Below, piece by piece: positions 1-8,612 of a DNA stretch of 64,000 bases. Under the pieces are notes generated by a model, which ran no database searches, was not told the DNA's origin, and saw only the letters and a program-made list of their open reading frames with translations. Position 1 is the first letter of the stretch; each line of letters begins with the position of its first letter. The DNA comes from Gemmatimonadota bacterium. Its GTDB lineage: Bacteria; Gemmatimonadota; Gemmatimonadetes; Gemmatimonadales; GWC2-71-9. The DNA lies in NCBI GenBank assembly GCA_029262195.1, contig JAJCZX010000010.1, forward strand, positions 1 through 64,000. Reading direction: 5' to 3'. The translations under genes and the position numbers were made by a program.

Positions 1-99
1 GTGAACGACCATCTTGAGGTGACCAGTGGTGGAAATACTCCGAAATCCGAGCTAATCAGCCTTGGCAACGAGGAGCCGATGTTTGCAAATGCTCTTTAA
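1..99 (+). CDS. C-terminal end of a truncated upstream gene
   Basis: Frame 1 is open from the window edge to a TAA at 97-99, giving 32 residues that end NEEPMFANAL. The next gene starts 10 bp later on the same strand, which suits a gene tail. The fragment is too short to recognise, and an open stretch of this length can occur by chance. Confidence 0.35.
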   Translation: MNDHLEVTSGGNTPKSELISLGNEEPMFANAL

Positions 100-109
100 A
101 CTCTAACCC

Positions 110-763
110 GTGAGTGTCTCACTTTTATTGACAGGCTCCGATTCCGCCATCGGCGCCGTTGTGCTATTGCTGCTCTCGACAAATTCTTTAAGCGGGCAAA
201 TCAGCCAATGTTCACCTTCGGCGACTGACGAGTTGCTATGGGCCTGGACCACTATTGTGGCGAACCGGGACTTCTTGGTCGACGATTGGTCAAGCGTGAT
301 TTCGCTCATCCGGCCAGAGAGACTTCGGAAAAAGGTCACTAATCGGATAAGCGGTGTCCAGCAGCGTTTCATAGGCCATGTTATGCAGGGGGCGAACGCG
401 ACAGCTTTCACCTGTGGCGATCTGACTTATCCCGCGTGCGGGAATAGCGCCCTCGAGGGCGAGGCGGCCCCTTGGTTAAGCCACGTATGGGTGACACAAG
501 GAATTGCTAACATGGTCATCTGCTACGACAACGTTCGCCGAAGAGACGCCTATGGCCGATCCGGGGACCATTGTAGCTTGGTCGGGGTCATCGTCCATGA
601 GATGCTACACCTGGTAAACGCCCCTAAACGCGGGGACCATAACAACGCTGGTGGACGCCACAATGTTGACCCGGTATACCTGTTTGGTTTTTCTTCAGAG
701 TCTCAGTGCAGGCAATTGGCGGACGAGGGCTACACTACAAACCGGGAGCTGCAAGAATGGTGA
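110..763 (+). CDS. Secreted zinc metallopeptidase, aspzincin (M35)-like
   Basis: A 217-residue protein with a GTG start and a hydrophobic stretch at about residues 14-25 that suggests export or membrane anchoring. The zincin motif HEMLH lies at residues 163-167 (His163, Glu164, His167). About 20 residues further on, the segment DPVYLFG followed by CRQLA resembles the aspzincin/lysine-specific endopeptidase pattern in which an Asp (here Asp187) is the third zinc ligand. Cysteines at 34, 102, 110, 138, 155 and 200 suggest disulfides in an extracytoplasmic protein. It is probably a small secreted endopeptidase; substrate unknown. It sits at the left end of the accessory island, so acquisition by transfer is likely. 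Motif seen directly; family is inference. Confidence 0.6.
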   Translation: MSVSLLLTGSDSAIGAVVLLLLSTNSLSGQISQCSPSATDELLWAWTTIVANRDFLVDDWSSVISLIRPERLRKKVTNRISGVQQRFIGHVMQGANATAFTCGDLTYPACGNSALEGEAAPWLSHVWVTQGIANMVICYDNVRRRDAYGRSGDHCSLVGVIVHEMLHLVNAPKRGDHNNAGGRHNVDPVYLFGFSSESQCRQLADEGYTTNRELQEW

Positions 764-945
764 ATTGAGGGGCGTTTGCCGGGAGCTTTCTCGACGACGA
801 ATAGCGGGGCGGCGGGTTTAGAGTCAACCCCTAGCATCTCAGGACGTAGGAGGATCACACAAGGCAACTTGGCTAGCAGAGTAGGCTCCGGACAAAAACT
901 CCGGCCCTGGTGCCTCCCAAAACTCCTCTAACGCAGGGAACATGA

Positions 946-2331
946 ATGGGTTGCGAATCTCCGGCGGGAAGGTATTTCCTCCAAAGTCTCTCCAGCGAAC
1001 TCATCACTCGGGGAGCCAGCGGGTACCCCGAAGCTTGGTACGTAAGTGTGAAAAGTGGGCCTGAAGGCTTGGGGCTCACTAAGGATGTCAAAGATGGAGT
1101 TTGCGTCCAATGGATGGATTTCAATGACACCGGTACCTGTATCGCACCCAATGCAATTGGGAAGTGGCTTGGGATTTCCGATACGCGGCTTGAGTTGTTG
1201 AACCAACCTTTCGGATGGGCATGGGGCAATTATTGGAAATTATTCGGTCGGCGGACTTCCGCAAACCTTGCGATTGGAGCGAGCGGACTTCATCTGTACG
1301 CCCAACGATTCTCTACGAAGGTTGAGAACACTGCTGAGATTTGGAGCCAAAACACAGGGTTCTTGTTTGTTCCGATTCCGGATGGCTTAAACCTCAGTGT
1401 TTTGAGGCAGTCTTGCTTTTGGAAACTCCACAACTCGGGCAGGTTCCTTTACGGCAAAACCAAGAGAGCCAATGCCAATCGATTCATGATATTCGGAGAA
1501 AGCGTTTCCAACGGGGACGGCTCGACTACGATTAACTTGGCGGCCGGATCTTTCGGGGCCAACCAAAAGGCGACGATTCGACTTAACGGAGACGGAAAGT
1601 ATGACGTGCTTGCACAGACGAGTGGTTTTTTCCCCGATACATGGGAACTCATGCCAGCCCGTTGGTTCAACCACTGGCCCGATGAACGGCCAGATATCCG
1701 GAGCATAGAACTCGCTGCACCCCGTTTTGTAGCCGATCATTTGGATTACACCAATTGCAGGAGGGAAATCGCCAATGACAAGATCAACAAACCTGGTTGG
1801 TGGCGCTGGAGGGTCTCCGCAAAGCCTAGTCCTACTGTTTTTGACTCCTTTCTCAACGGCCCCTTCGGGTTGCGAGCCCGTTATTTCATGGACCCGAAAC
1901 TTGGTGTTGAATACGAGGAGGCCGTTTTGCAGGCCATTTTCAAAAATAGCGATTTCGAGAACGAAATCGTCTGGGCGGGCGCCGATCGACACCATTTCGG
2001 AAAGGGCACAAAGATATGGCCGAATAAAGAAAGGACCAGGACTAATGTTTACATCTTTAACGGCTTGTGGGAGCAGTGCCCGTTCCTCTTTCACAATGGA
2101 GGGTTCGGGTTTGACCAACTTGCGCAAGCTGGCCTATATGCATCTCCGGTAATGGACATTCTCAGGGGCAAGCACACTCTCCGACAATTCAAAGGCATTC
2201 GAGCAGATGCCTGGAACCCTAACTCGCGGTTCGAAATAATCGGCCCCTGGTTCGACGCGAACGGGCAACACGTCATTGATCCCGAAAAGACGAAACGACC
2301 TCTAGTTATCTCGAGCGTAGGTTTCGTCTAG
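946..2331 (+). CDS. Unrecognised 461-residue protein
   Basis: I do not recognise this gene. The frame is open for 461 codons from an ATG preceded by GCAGGGA about 8 nt upstream; an overlapping ATG at 942 opens a different, short frame. The protein is rich in Trp, Phe, Asn and Gly, has few cysteines, and shows no transmembrane segment or signal peptide. Residues about 175-225 (around GDGSTTINLAAGSFGANQKA) look like beta-rich repeat structure; the remainder shows no catalytic motif I can name. It follows the metallopeptidase in the island and its 3' end overlaps a small antisense gene by 26 bp. Confidence 0.6.
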   Translation: MGCESPAGRYFLQSLSSELITRGASGYPEAWYVSVKSGPEGLGLTKDVKDGVCVQWMDFNDTGTCIAPNAIGKWLGISDTRLELLNQPFGWAWGNYWKLFGRRTSANLAIGASGLHLYAQRFSTKVENTAEIWSQNTGFLFVPIPDGLNLSVLRQSCFWKLHNSGRFLYGKTKRANANRFMIFGESVSNGDGSTTINLAAGSFGANQKATIRLNGDGKYDVLAQTSGFFPDTWELMPARWFNHWPDERPDIRSIELAAPRFVADHLDYTNCRREIANDKINKPGWWRWRVSAKPSPTVFDSFLNGPFGLRARYFMDPKLGVEYEEAVLQAIFKNSDFENEIVWAGADRHHFGKGTKIWPNKERTRTNVYIFNGLWEQCPFLFHNGGFGFDQLAQAGLYASPVMDILRGKHTLRQFKGIRADAWNPNSRFEIIGPWFDANGQHVIDPEKTKRPLVISSVGFV

Positions 2332-2566
2332 GCTGGGGCGGCTCTTCTGGCCAATCCCCTCTGGTCTCCAACAACCTAACCAGCTTCTCCCGCGCCTCTT
2401 CGTAGCCTTCCCCGGCGGGGCCTGTCCCAATCCGGTATCGGGTACCCGAAATCAAAGTGCTGTACCATAACGTCTCCGGTTGAAGTTCGGTGAAACGATG
2501 GGCACCTGGGATCAACCTGGCGTCAAACCCCCGGCGTTTCAGTTTGAGATTCCCTTGACAAGCCAT
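2306..2566 (-). CDS. Small hypothetical protein, 86 aa
   Basis: Leftward reading frame between the unrecognised 461-residue gene and the pilin-like gene, overlapping the 3' end of the former. Residues 18-80 have a natural composition (for example LIPGAHRFTELQPETLWYST, then an amphipathic helix EEAREKLVRLLE), but no motif is recognisable and no clear Shine-Dalgarno precedes the ATG. It could be a real small gene of the island or a chance frame. Confidence 0.4.
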   Translation of the reverse strand: MACQGNLKLKRRGFDARLIPGAHRFTELQPETLWYSTLISGTRYRIGTGPAGEGYEEAREKLVRLLETRGDWPEEPPQPRRNLRSR

Positions 2567-2616
2567 GAACTACGGCTGCAAGTTTTTTGTTGGGCGCCAC
2601 CCACAAAGGAGAATTT

Positions 2617-3708
2617 ATGTTTGTGGCGCCTCCGAGTGCGACCCGGGTTTTGCGAACTATCAGTGTAATGGGGTTTACACTGATAGAACTATTGGTCGTC
2701 GCCGTGATTATTGGATTCCTCGCCGCGACCGCTATTCCCAAGTTTTCGAACACTCGAGAAAAGGCCTACGTCGCTTCAATGAAGTCAGATCTTCGCAACT
2801 TGGCCACAAGCCAAGAATCATATTTCTCGGAAAACGTGACGTATGCGAGCAGCTTGGAGGCTTTGCGTGTCTTCGAAACCGAGGGCGTGACGATTGCAGT
2901 CGGCCATGTTAGAGACAGTGGGTGGAGTGCAATGGCTACACACGAAGCGTCGGAGGAAATCTGCACGATCAATATCAGATCAAATCAAGTGGCGCCTTTG
3001 GGCCCCGATGGGGAGGTTTTTTGCTCCCCAGATAACCCCGGGTTTCGACAGTACGCTGCAGTCAAACCGGAGAACGAAGTTGATAGCCTCCTACTTTCTC
3101 TACCTTTCGCGGGCGTCGCCTTCACAGTCCCCGAATTGGATTGGGGAATCGGGCAAACGAAGCGCGTTGCGCTTGTCCTGGATCCGAGTGTAGGGGACCC
3201 TTTCATTACCGATACGCTGGTCATAACCCAGCCGATTCGTGATTCGTTGGTAGCCACTTTGATAGAGCTGTCCAATGAGTTCGACTCTGAGTCTATCGAT
3301 ACTCGACCGGTAAGGTACTCGCCGAGAATGACGGCGCGACTCCGAGGAGCGGGGTTTGAGATTTCACCCTCCGCCCCGGTCACTCACCTAATCGGCGAGA
3401 CATCCGCCAGACCTTGGGAATGGGATGTCACCCCGGTCGCTGGCGGTAAACAACGTCTTGAGCTCTTGCTAGACGCGGAGCTGCCATTGCGTGTAGGCCC
3501 GTCCCCGTGGGAAGTGCGGGTTCTCAATGTACAATTCAATGTGCGCGTGAGCTGGCCGCGCGAGGTTTTGGCTTTCGTCGCCGATCATTTGGAATTTTTT
3601 TGGGGCCTAATGGTTCCACTAGTGATATACGCGGTGAATCTCGGAAAAAAGAAACTGGGACCGCGCGGGCAGGACTCCGAGGGTTCGGGAGCCCAGTCGC
3701 CCGGTTGA
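2617..3708 (+). CDS. Type IV pilin N-terminus fused to a membrane-anchored beta domain
   Basis: The ATG at 2617 is chosen over one at 2587 because AAAGGAG lies 6 nt before it. Length 363. Residues 19-40 carry a class III signal, G19 followed by FTLIELLVV with the conserved Glu at +5, as in type IV pilins and pseudopilins. The continuation to about residue 75 (AIPKFSNTREKAYVASMKSDLRNLA) is also pilin-like. The C-terminal half (from about residue 170) is not pilin: it has a beta-rich segment followed by a WEW motif, then a transmembrane helix near 322-342 and a basic tail. That half recalls membrane-anchored tails seen in some uncharacterised bacterial signalling or conflict proteins. The chimeric arrangement is unusual. 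Confidence 0.65.
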   Translation: MFVAPPSATRVLRTISVMGFTLIELLVVAVIIGFLAATAIPKFSNTREKAYVASMKSDLRNLATSQESYFSENVTYASSLEALRVFETEGVTIAVGHVRDSGWSAMATHEASEEICTINIRSNQVAPLGPDGEVFCSPDNPGFRQYAAVKPENEVDSLLLSLPFAGVAFTVPELDWGIGQTKRVALVLDPSVGDPFITDTLVITQPIRDSLVATLIELSNEFDSESIDTRPVRYSPRMTARLRGAGFEISPSAPVTHLIGETSARPWEWDVTPVAGGKQRLELLLDAELPLRVGPSPWEVRVLNVQFNVRVSWPREVLAFVADHLEFFWGLMVPLVIYAVNLGKKKLGPRGQDSEGSGAQSPG

Positions 3709-3786
3709 CAGAATAGGGGATGGCTCACATAACTGTCGAGCCCGATTTTTTGGGTCCGTTGCCATTCACCGAGTTTTCCCAGGCTC

Positions 3787-4254
3787 CTAGGACGTAGGAG
3801 GGTCACCCGGGTCCACCGGGGTGTCAAGGGAGGACAACTCCTTCAGTGTCCGCAGGGGCCTACCGTTATTACTGAAACTTGTGAGCTTCCCTTCGTAACC
3901 AATCCAACGGGCGACCAGAATCAGGAATAGCTCGTATAACGTGTCGCAATTGGTGATGAGGGTCTCGTGGTTTCCATCGAAAGGCTTCCCGTGCGTGACC
4001 TTGTGACGCACGTCTTCAAATGCTTTCCAGTGTCGTTCGCCGATCAGACCCTTATCTGCCATCCGTTTGAGTGCAGTCCGATTGTTTCGGCCACCCATTT
4101 GGTCAATTGAATTCTGTATCCTCTTAGAAATTTCCTGGTTGCCCTCCCAATCTGACATGTGGTCAACCGCCCATTGGAGCTCTTCTCGGACGGACTTGTC
4201 GGGGACTCCATGCTCGGAGAAATACAGATTCCACAATCCTCTCGACAGAAACAC
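3787..4254 (-). pseudogene. C-terminal fragment of a HEPN-type protein (frameshifted)
   Basis: This frame holds the C-terminal part of a gene whose preceding part lies in another frame (4163-4798). Joining the two at about 4231-4232 by removing one C (one G on the coding strand) yields the continuous sequence VERIVNLYFSEHGVP. The fragment contains DVRHKVTHGKP, an R-x4-H motif as in HEPN ribonuclease domains, followed by the helical segment LYELFLILVARWIGYEG typical of such C-termini. Its apparent ATG is internal and unlikely to be used. Confidence 0.6.
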
Positions 4255-4798
4255 TTAGGGCCAAGGCCTCCGCCTCAATAGAAAAAGCTGAGGCCGAATA
4301 AATCCGGCGAAAAAGAACAGCCACCGGGTGGTTTTCCCGCTTACGGAATCCAACCGTTTTCCCAATGTACTTGGCGAACAAATCACGAGCTCGCTCATGC
4401 GCTCCGATGACGGTATTGGAGAACGCCGGCCCTAATCGAAATCCTCGGGCCTTTTGGGGGTGGCTGCGAAACAACGCTCGAAGTGTCGCCGGGCTCCGTC
4501 CCTCTTCCAACACCGACCAGGTCACAGGCACGCCCGTGATCAGCCAAAGAGCCTCTTCTACTCGAGTGTCAAAACCCTCTGGCCAGATTTCCCCCTGCGC
4601 CCCGCAAGTCACACCCACGTCGATTCCCTTGTCTTCCCGGCGTATGTGGAAATTCCAATCGTCTACTGCGAACACCCAAAGATTCAGGTGACCACTCTGG
4701 GTTTCCCGATCGCCGGCCTTAGCAAAGACTTGAGTGACCTTGTTTCTGGGTATGTCAATGTCGCCCGGGCAGAAAAAACGGACGTATGAATTTTTCAC
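4163..4798 (-). pseudogene. Middle fragment of the same HEPN-type gene
   Basis: Carries a beta-rich segment (about residues 1-100) and an alpha segment ending AEALALSVSVERIV, after which the native frame is lost and 20 or so out-of-frame residues follow. Upstream, the same frame stays open to a TGA at 4868-4870, which is the stop codon of the next fragment. The GTG at 4798 is therefore probably not a true start. The layout (beta N-terminal domain, then HEPN) is reminiscent of ApeA-type proteins, but that comparison is from memory. Confidence 0.55.
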
Positions 4799-4867
4799 GT
4801 CACCTTCCGCGCGACTGGAAAGAATCTCCAGGTTTCCCCGAACGACCGCCCCTTGAATTGCTTGGGT

Positions 4868-5191
4868 TCACAATAGGCTCGTAGTGGGTGGGATTGGATC
4901 CCACTCTCTTGCAAGGAGGTCCAATGCGAAGAACGTTACGTTTCGCTCTCCCCCAAGGCCGCCTTTTTGAGAAAAAAGATACTCCCGATCGTAACAGGTG
5001 AGTTCGAGTTTTTTCTCCAAGTTATGCCCCACGTGGCCAGCCCCCCGGTACAGACGTTGGGCGCTATCATCCCCGTCGACATCCAACCTCATTTCGACGC
5101 AGTCCAAACCCAGAGTGCCGTAACATCCTGCTTCGTACTCGTCGGAGTTCAAAATCCCACGCCGCAGCGGAATCTTAGGCAGGTCGGTCAT
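4868..5191 (-). pseudogene. N-terminal fragment of the same HEPN-type gene, ending in an in-frame TGA
   Basis: The ATG at 5191 has a good ribosome binding site (GAGGA about 7 nt upstream), so this looks like the genuine start. The 107 codons end at TGA 4868-4870 and the identical frame continues for another 24 codons into the middle fragment. Reading through the TGA and correcting the later 1-nt shift would give one protein of roughly 465 residues. Alternatively this is a separate short gene co-transcribed with the next. Confidence 0.5.
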
Positions 5192-5252
5192 TTTTTTCCT
5201 CAGGTTAGGCCAGAAACGTAAACAACTGCTTGCCTCTCACGACGAAGGAGGG

Positions 5253-5462
5253 TCACCGGGTTAGGACACCAGTTTGTTTGAGGAACTCCAGGCACCCCTG
5301 GTCCTGTTCGCCGGCAATGAATATGTTCGTTCCTCCCTGGCTCAAATCTGTGACTAGCATCCTGTGAAAGGCCGCAGCAGCGTCGAGAACCTGGCCGTAA
5401 CCCAGCCCTTTTACAGTACCCATTACTAAGTTCGCCGGCGAAATGGCATCATTTAGATTCAT
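5253..5462 (-). CDS. Small hypothetical protein, 69 aa
   Basis: Leftward frame between the HEPN-type gene and the recombinase. The sequence has an amphipathic composition (VLDAAAAFHRMLVTDLSQGG; IFIAGEQDQGCLEFLKQTGV) but matches no family I know. It begins only 15 bp from the recombinase frame on the opposite strand, so it may be a fragment left by rearrangement at the island border. Confidence 0.4.
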   Translation of the reverse strand: MNLNDAISPANLVMGTVKGLGYGQVLDAAAAFHRMLVTDLSQGGTNIFIAGEQDQGCLEFLKQTGVLTR

Positions 5463-5477
5463 GCGATCGAGGTACTA

Positions 5478-6173
5478 TTGTCTCCGCGTGAACTCAACAG
5501 CGGACTCAAGAGGAAGGACGTTGGTAAGCCTCCATCGGGGGCGACGGTCAACAGGGACTTTGCCGCGTTGGGCGCGTTCCTCCGTTGGGCAGCTGATATC
5601 AAAGGGATGGCGGTCGATCGCCCACGAATCCCGCGAGAGAAAGAGACGCGGGGCAAGGAGCGTTGGTTGTCCTCCGAGGAACTAGCGTCGTTTAAGAAGG
5701 AATGCCCCGACTCCTGGTGGCCGTTCTTTGCAGCGCTCTTTTACACCGGGATGAGACTCGGTGAAGCACGAGGGCTGAGAGGTGGCGATGTTCTCCTTTC
5801 CGCCGGCAGAATTGTTATCCATGAGGGTAGCCGCCGCGTGAAATCATCGAACGCGATTCGGGATCTGCCGATTCCTGGGCCCCTGAAGGAACCTCTTGCA
5901 GGCCACCTGGCGACGGTGTCCCCGGGCCCGAACGATTACATTTTCCCTGCAATCCCAGGGGGAGACAAAGGATACCATCAACTTCGATCGGTTTGGGATA
6001 AGACCTGCGCTACTGCTGAGATTTTAGAAGCGACACCGCATGATGCCAGGCACACGTTTGCCGTGCATGCGGCCCAGGCTGGCGTCCCGATCGCTGACCA
6101 CATGTCCGGACTCACCGACCAGGAGGCAGCGGCAAGGCACGAAGCTGCGCGGAAGGGTCTGAAAAGGGCATAA
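5478..6173 (+). pseudogene. Tyrosine recombinase/integrase, decayed at both ends
   Basis: The catalytic domain is clear: WLSSEELASF opens it, TGMRLGEARGL carries the first catalytic Arg, and ATPHDARHTFAVHAAQAG carries the H-x-x-R box. After AQAGVPIAD the protein passes straight into a charged tail (DQEAAARHEAARKGLKRA). The LGH box and the nucleophilic Tyr segment expected between them, about 30-40 residues, are missing, consistent with an in-frame deletion. The N-terminal core-binding domain is also cut: only its last helix (ATVNRDFAALGAFLRWA) remains and the frame is blocked by a TAG at 5454. It would not be catalytic. It lies 98 bp before tRNA-Lys, the usual position for an element integrase. 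Confidence 0.75.
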
Positions 6174-6271
6174 AAGTGCTAACAAAATTGCGAGCAATCG
6201 GTGGTGTCCGAATCTGTGTTCGAAAAAGGAACTTGTCTAACTCGTTGGTACTAGCGACTTTTGTTTTCCCC

Positions 6272-6344
<73 letters not shown>

Positions 6345-6430
6345 TTTTCTCTCCTATCGTACCTCCCTGGTTTCGGCCCAGGCGACTTTTGACTTGAGTC
6401 GCCGGTCGCCCTTCCGCTAACTTCACTCCC

Positions 6431-7255
6431 ATGACCGATTCCCAGGCCGGGCAAGTTTTTTTCCGATATCGCGACAAGACGGTTGCCGTCGTGAGTAGCG
6501 AGTCGAACCTCCTGGACCAGATTACCGAGTTATTCCCGGGTTACCTGGTGAGGTCGCCGTCGGAATCATCAGCGACGTTCCAGGTGAAACGAAAAAAAAT
6601 CGGGTGGTTACTGGTTGGATTACCTGCGGGTGACCTGTCGATTGCCACCCGTAGCGGGCTGATCGACGAGTTGGAGTTTGCTATCACCGTCGAGCTGCTG
6701 TCTGCACCGCCGCTGGCTGCGTACATCCACGGATCTGCCGTCCTCGTAAGACCGGACGAGGCCATCCTCGTCCTTGGGAAATCAGGGGCAGGGAAGTCGT
6801 CCCTCGCCCTCCACTGGTGTGTCAACGGCCTTCAGGTGTTGGGAGACGATATTCTGCGCCTGGAGCCGAGCGGGAAAATATCCGCTTTCCAAAGAATGTT
6901 TGAAGTGGACTCGCGGCGTTTTAAGAAACTCGGATTGGACAAAAACGCGTCACCTTTTTGGTCGTCCCTTTCTTCCGAAGTTTGGTTCGATCCCAGAGGC
7001 TATGGCGGTTGGGCCAGCGGCGCGCACGGGGTTGCCCGGGTGCTATTGGTGGAAAAAAATGTGTCCGAAAAGATGAAATTGTCGGAGGTGGGAATTGAGG
7101 AAGCTCTGGGCTGGTTGTCGGTGAGCCTGATGCCGGAAGGGCTTTCCGCCGGTGAGTGCCTCGACGACCTCATTTCTCTGGTGAAGCACGCGCGGTGTTT
7201 CCGGGCTTCGATTCAGGATCCGGCAAAGGCGGCACCGACCCTGGTGGATTTTTGA
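6431..7255 (+). CDS. HprK-like P-loop kinase of a peptide-modification cluster
   Basis: A 274-residue protein related to the C-terminal domain of HPr kinase/phosphorylase: HGSAV at residues 100-104, Walker A GKSGAGKSS at 117-124, and the DD pair in VLGDDI at 139-140, in HprK order. It lacks the HprK N-terminal domain and there is no HPr gene nearby. Such HprK-related proteins occur with PqqD-like and NTP_transf_5 proteins, and in some lasso peptide clusters a homologue phosphorylates the peptide. It is the first gene of a tightly packed set (next start overlaps its stop), so phosphoryl transfer to a small cluster protein is the likely role. Substrate is inference. Confidence 0.8.
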   Translation: MTDSQAGQVFFRYRDKTVAVVSSESNLLDQITELFPGYLVRSPSESSATFQVKRKKIGWLLVGLPAGDLSIATRSGLIDELEFAITVELLSAPPLAAYIHGSAVLVRPDEAILVLGKSGAGKSSLALHWCVNGLQVLGDDILRLEPSGKISAFQRMFEVDSRRFKKLGLDKNASPFWSSLSSEVWFDPRGYGGWASGAHGVARVLLVEKNVSEKMKLSEVGIEEALGWLSVSLMPEGLSAGECLDDLISLVKHARCFRASIQDPAKAAPTLVDF

Positions 7256-8307
7256 AATTGAACGGCTCAATAGTCCAACGCATCCGCGAGGTGGCCGAAA
7301 TCGTCGCGACCGAGCTGCAGGTCTCGGCTGACGAGGTGGTGCGAGCTGTTGGTCTTCCAGGTCTCGCGGTTGGGCGGGAGGAGGGGCTCGATCGCCTGCT
7401 CGTATTGAACTCTGCCCTTTGCCGTGAGGCGGCCGGAGAGGTCTCCCGAGCATTGAGTGATGCCGGAGTACCTCATTTTTTTGCCAAAGGGGTCGCTCTG
7501 CTGGAAACCGGTGTCTATTCCGACGGAGATCGTACGCTATCTGATGTTGATGTATACGTTCCTTTTGACTCGTTTGAAAGCGGAATCGAAGCGTTGACCG
7601 AGGACGTGTTCTTTCAATTGATGGATTCTCAACAGTCTGGGCCGGCATCTTTGCGGTCTGCAGTTACTCTGGAGCGCGAAGGGGCAGGGTCGATCGACAA
7701 CGTCCACGTTGACTGTCATCGGGGGCTTGACCCACTTGAACGTTTGCTCCCGCGACCCGATAGGAGGTTTGACGAATGCGCGTGGCAAGCTGTAGATGAA
7801 AAATTTGCGGTGCCGGTTCCAGGTGCCCCGGTCCATTGTCTGATTCTGCTACATCAACTTGTCCATAACGACCTGCTGCAATTCCACACACTGGCGGATC
7901 TGGCTCTAATATGGAACTCCTTGTCGGAGTCTGATACCCGGGCTCTCCAGCGCATGGCTGTGGAATTCAAGATGGGTGGCTTCCTGCTGGACGTAGCTGG
8001 GTTCATGGAACGTGAATTCGGGTTGACCAACGTGTTCTCGAAACGGGCACTATCCGGATCGCCCGCGTTAGAACTTGTCGACTTGCTAAGGAATTCGTTT
8101 TCCGCCACTATGTCAGAACGTGCGATGATAACAACCGGCAGGATCAAGACAAGGCAGAGCCTTCTCGACGGTAGTGTGACGGCAACGCTGATTGCAGATT
8201 CGTTGTTTCCGCCACCTGACTTTTTGCGTTGGCGCTGGCGGAGCCCGTTGCCGGTGGCCTATTCGATGCATGCCCTTCAGGTAGTGCGGAAAGTGATGAA
8301 ACTCTGA
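7252..8307 (+). CDS. Nucleotidyltransferase-fold protein (NTP_transf_5 type)
   Basis: The TTG at 7252 overlaps the stop of the kinase gene (TTGA) with GGTGGA just upstream, and gives 351 residues; longer forms would run deep into the kinase gene. The motif FAKGVALLE (Lys79-Gly80) followed by DRTLSDVDVYV, with Asp98 and Asp100 as the acidic pair, is the minimal nucleotidyltransferase signature of PF14907-type proteins. Later segments (HQLVHNDLLQFHTLADLALI) fit the helical part of the family. Members are regularly found beside PqqD and HprK-like genes. It may transfer a nucleotidyl group to a peptide or partner protein; substrate unknown. Confidence 0.75.
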   Translation: MKLNGSIVQRIREVAEIVATELQVSADEVVRAVGLPGLAVGREEGLDRLLVLNSALCREAAGEVSRALSDAGVPHFFAKGVALLETGVYSDGDRTLSDVDVYVPFDSFESGIEALTEDVFFQLMDSQQSGPASLRSAVTLEREGAGSIDNVHVDCHRGLDPLERLLPRPDRRFDECAWQAVDEKFAVPVPGAPVHCLILLHQLVHNDLLQFHTLADLALIWNSLSESDTRALQRMAVEFKMGGFLLDVAGFMEREFGLTNVFSKRALSGSPALELVDLLRNSFSATMSERAMITTGRIKTRQSLLDGSVTATLIADSLFPPPDFLRWRWRSPLPVAYSMHALQVVRKVMKL

Positions 8308-8339
8308 ACAGCGATCCGATTTCCAGCGAGGCTCCTCCC

Positions 8340-8612
8340 GTGGATGAGGATTTTTCTCCACACACACGGGATGACGTCGTGTTTCGACAACTCAAAGACG
8401 AGTGGGTCGTATTCGACCCCGAGGTTGAAAAAATCCATGTGCTGAACCTCGTTGCCGCGTTGGTGTGGACCCACTGCGATGGTGATATGAATGCTCGGGA
8501 AATTGCCGAGTCCGTGGCATCCAGTTTCGAGGGCGAAACCGATTGGGAAACGGTGCTCAAAGACACGCGGGATACACTTGGGCGTTTCAAAGCTCTGGGG
8601 CTCTTGCAATGA
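8340..8612 (+). CDS. PqqD-family RiPP recognition element (peptide chaperone)
   Basis: From GTG 8340 (CGAGG about 8 nt upstream) the product is 90 residues, the usual size of PqqD; the frame itself is open from 8229, overlapping the previous gene. It has the family pattern: Pro-x-x-R then DDVVFRQL, VVFDPEVEKIHVLN, the AALVWTHCDGDMNAREIAE segment and a C-terminal helix-turn (LGRFKALGLL). PqqD domains bind leader peptides through a beta strand and present them to modifying enzymes. Its stop overlaps the next start (ATGA). Both small proteins downstream carry a YxxP motif, a known type of RRE target. Confidence 0.85.
   Translation: MDEDFSPHTRDDVVFRQLKDEWVVFDPEVEKIHVLNLVAALVWTHCDGDMNAREIAESVASSFEGETDWETVLKDTRDTLGRFKALGLLQ

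Noticed and set aside
873..1229. Leftward frames opposite the unrecognised 461-residue gene
   Set aside because: The opposite-strand frame is longer and has a ribosome binding site; these have neither domain nor start support.
841..5256. Integron cassette array
   Set aside because: Genes face both directions and the repeated 18-bp motif lacks paired R and L boxes of attC; the recombinase is not IntI-like.
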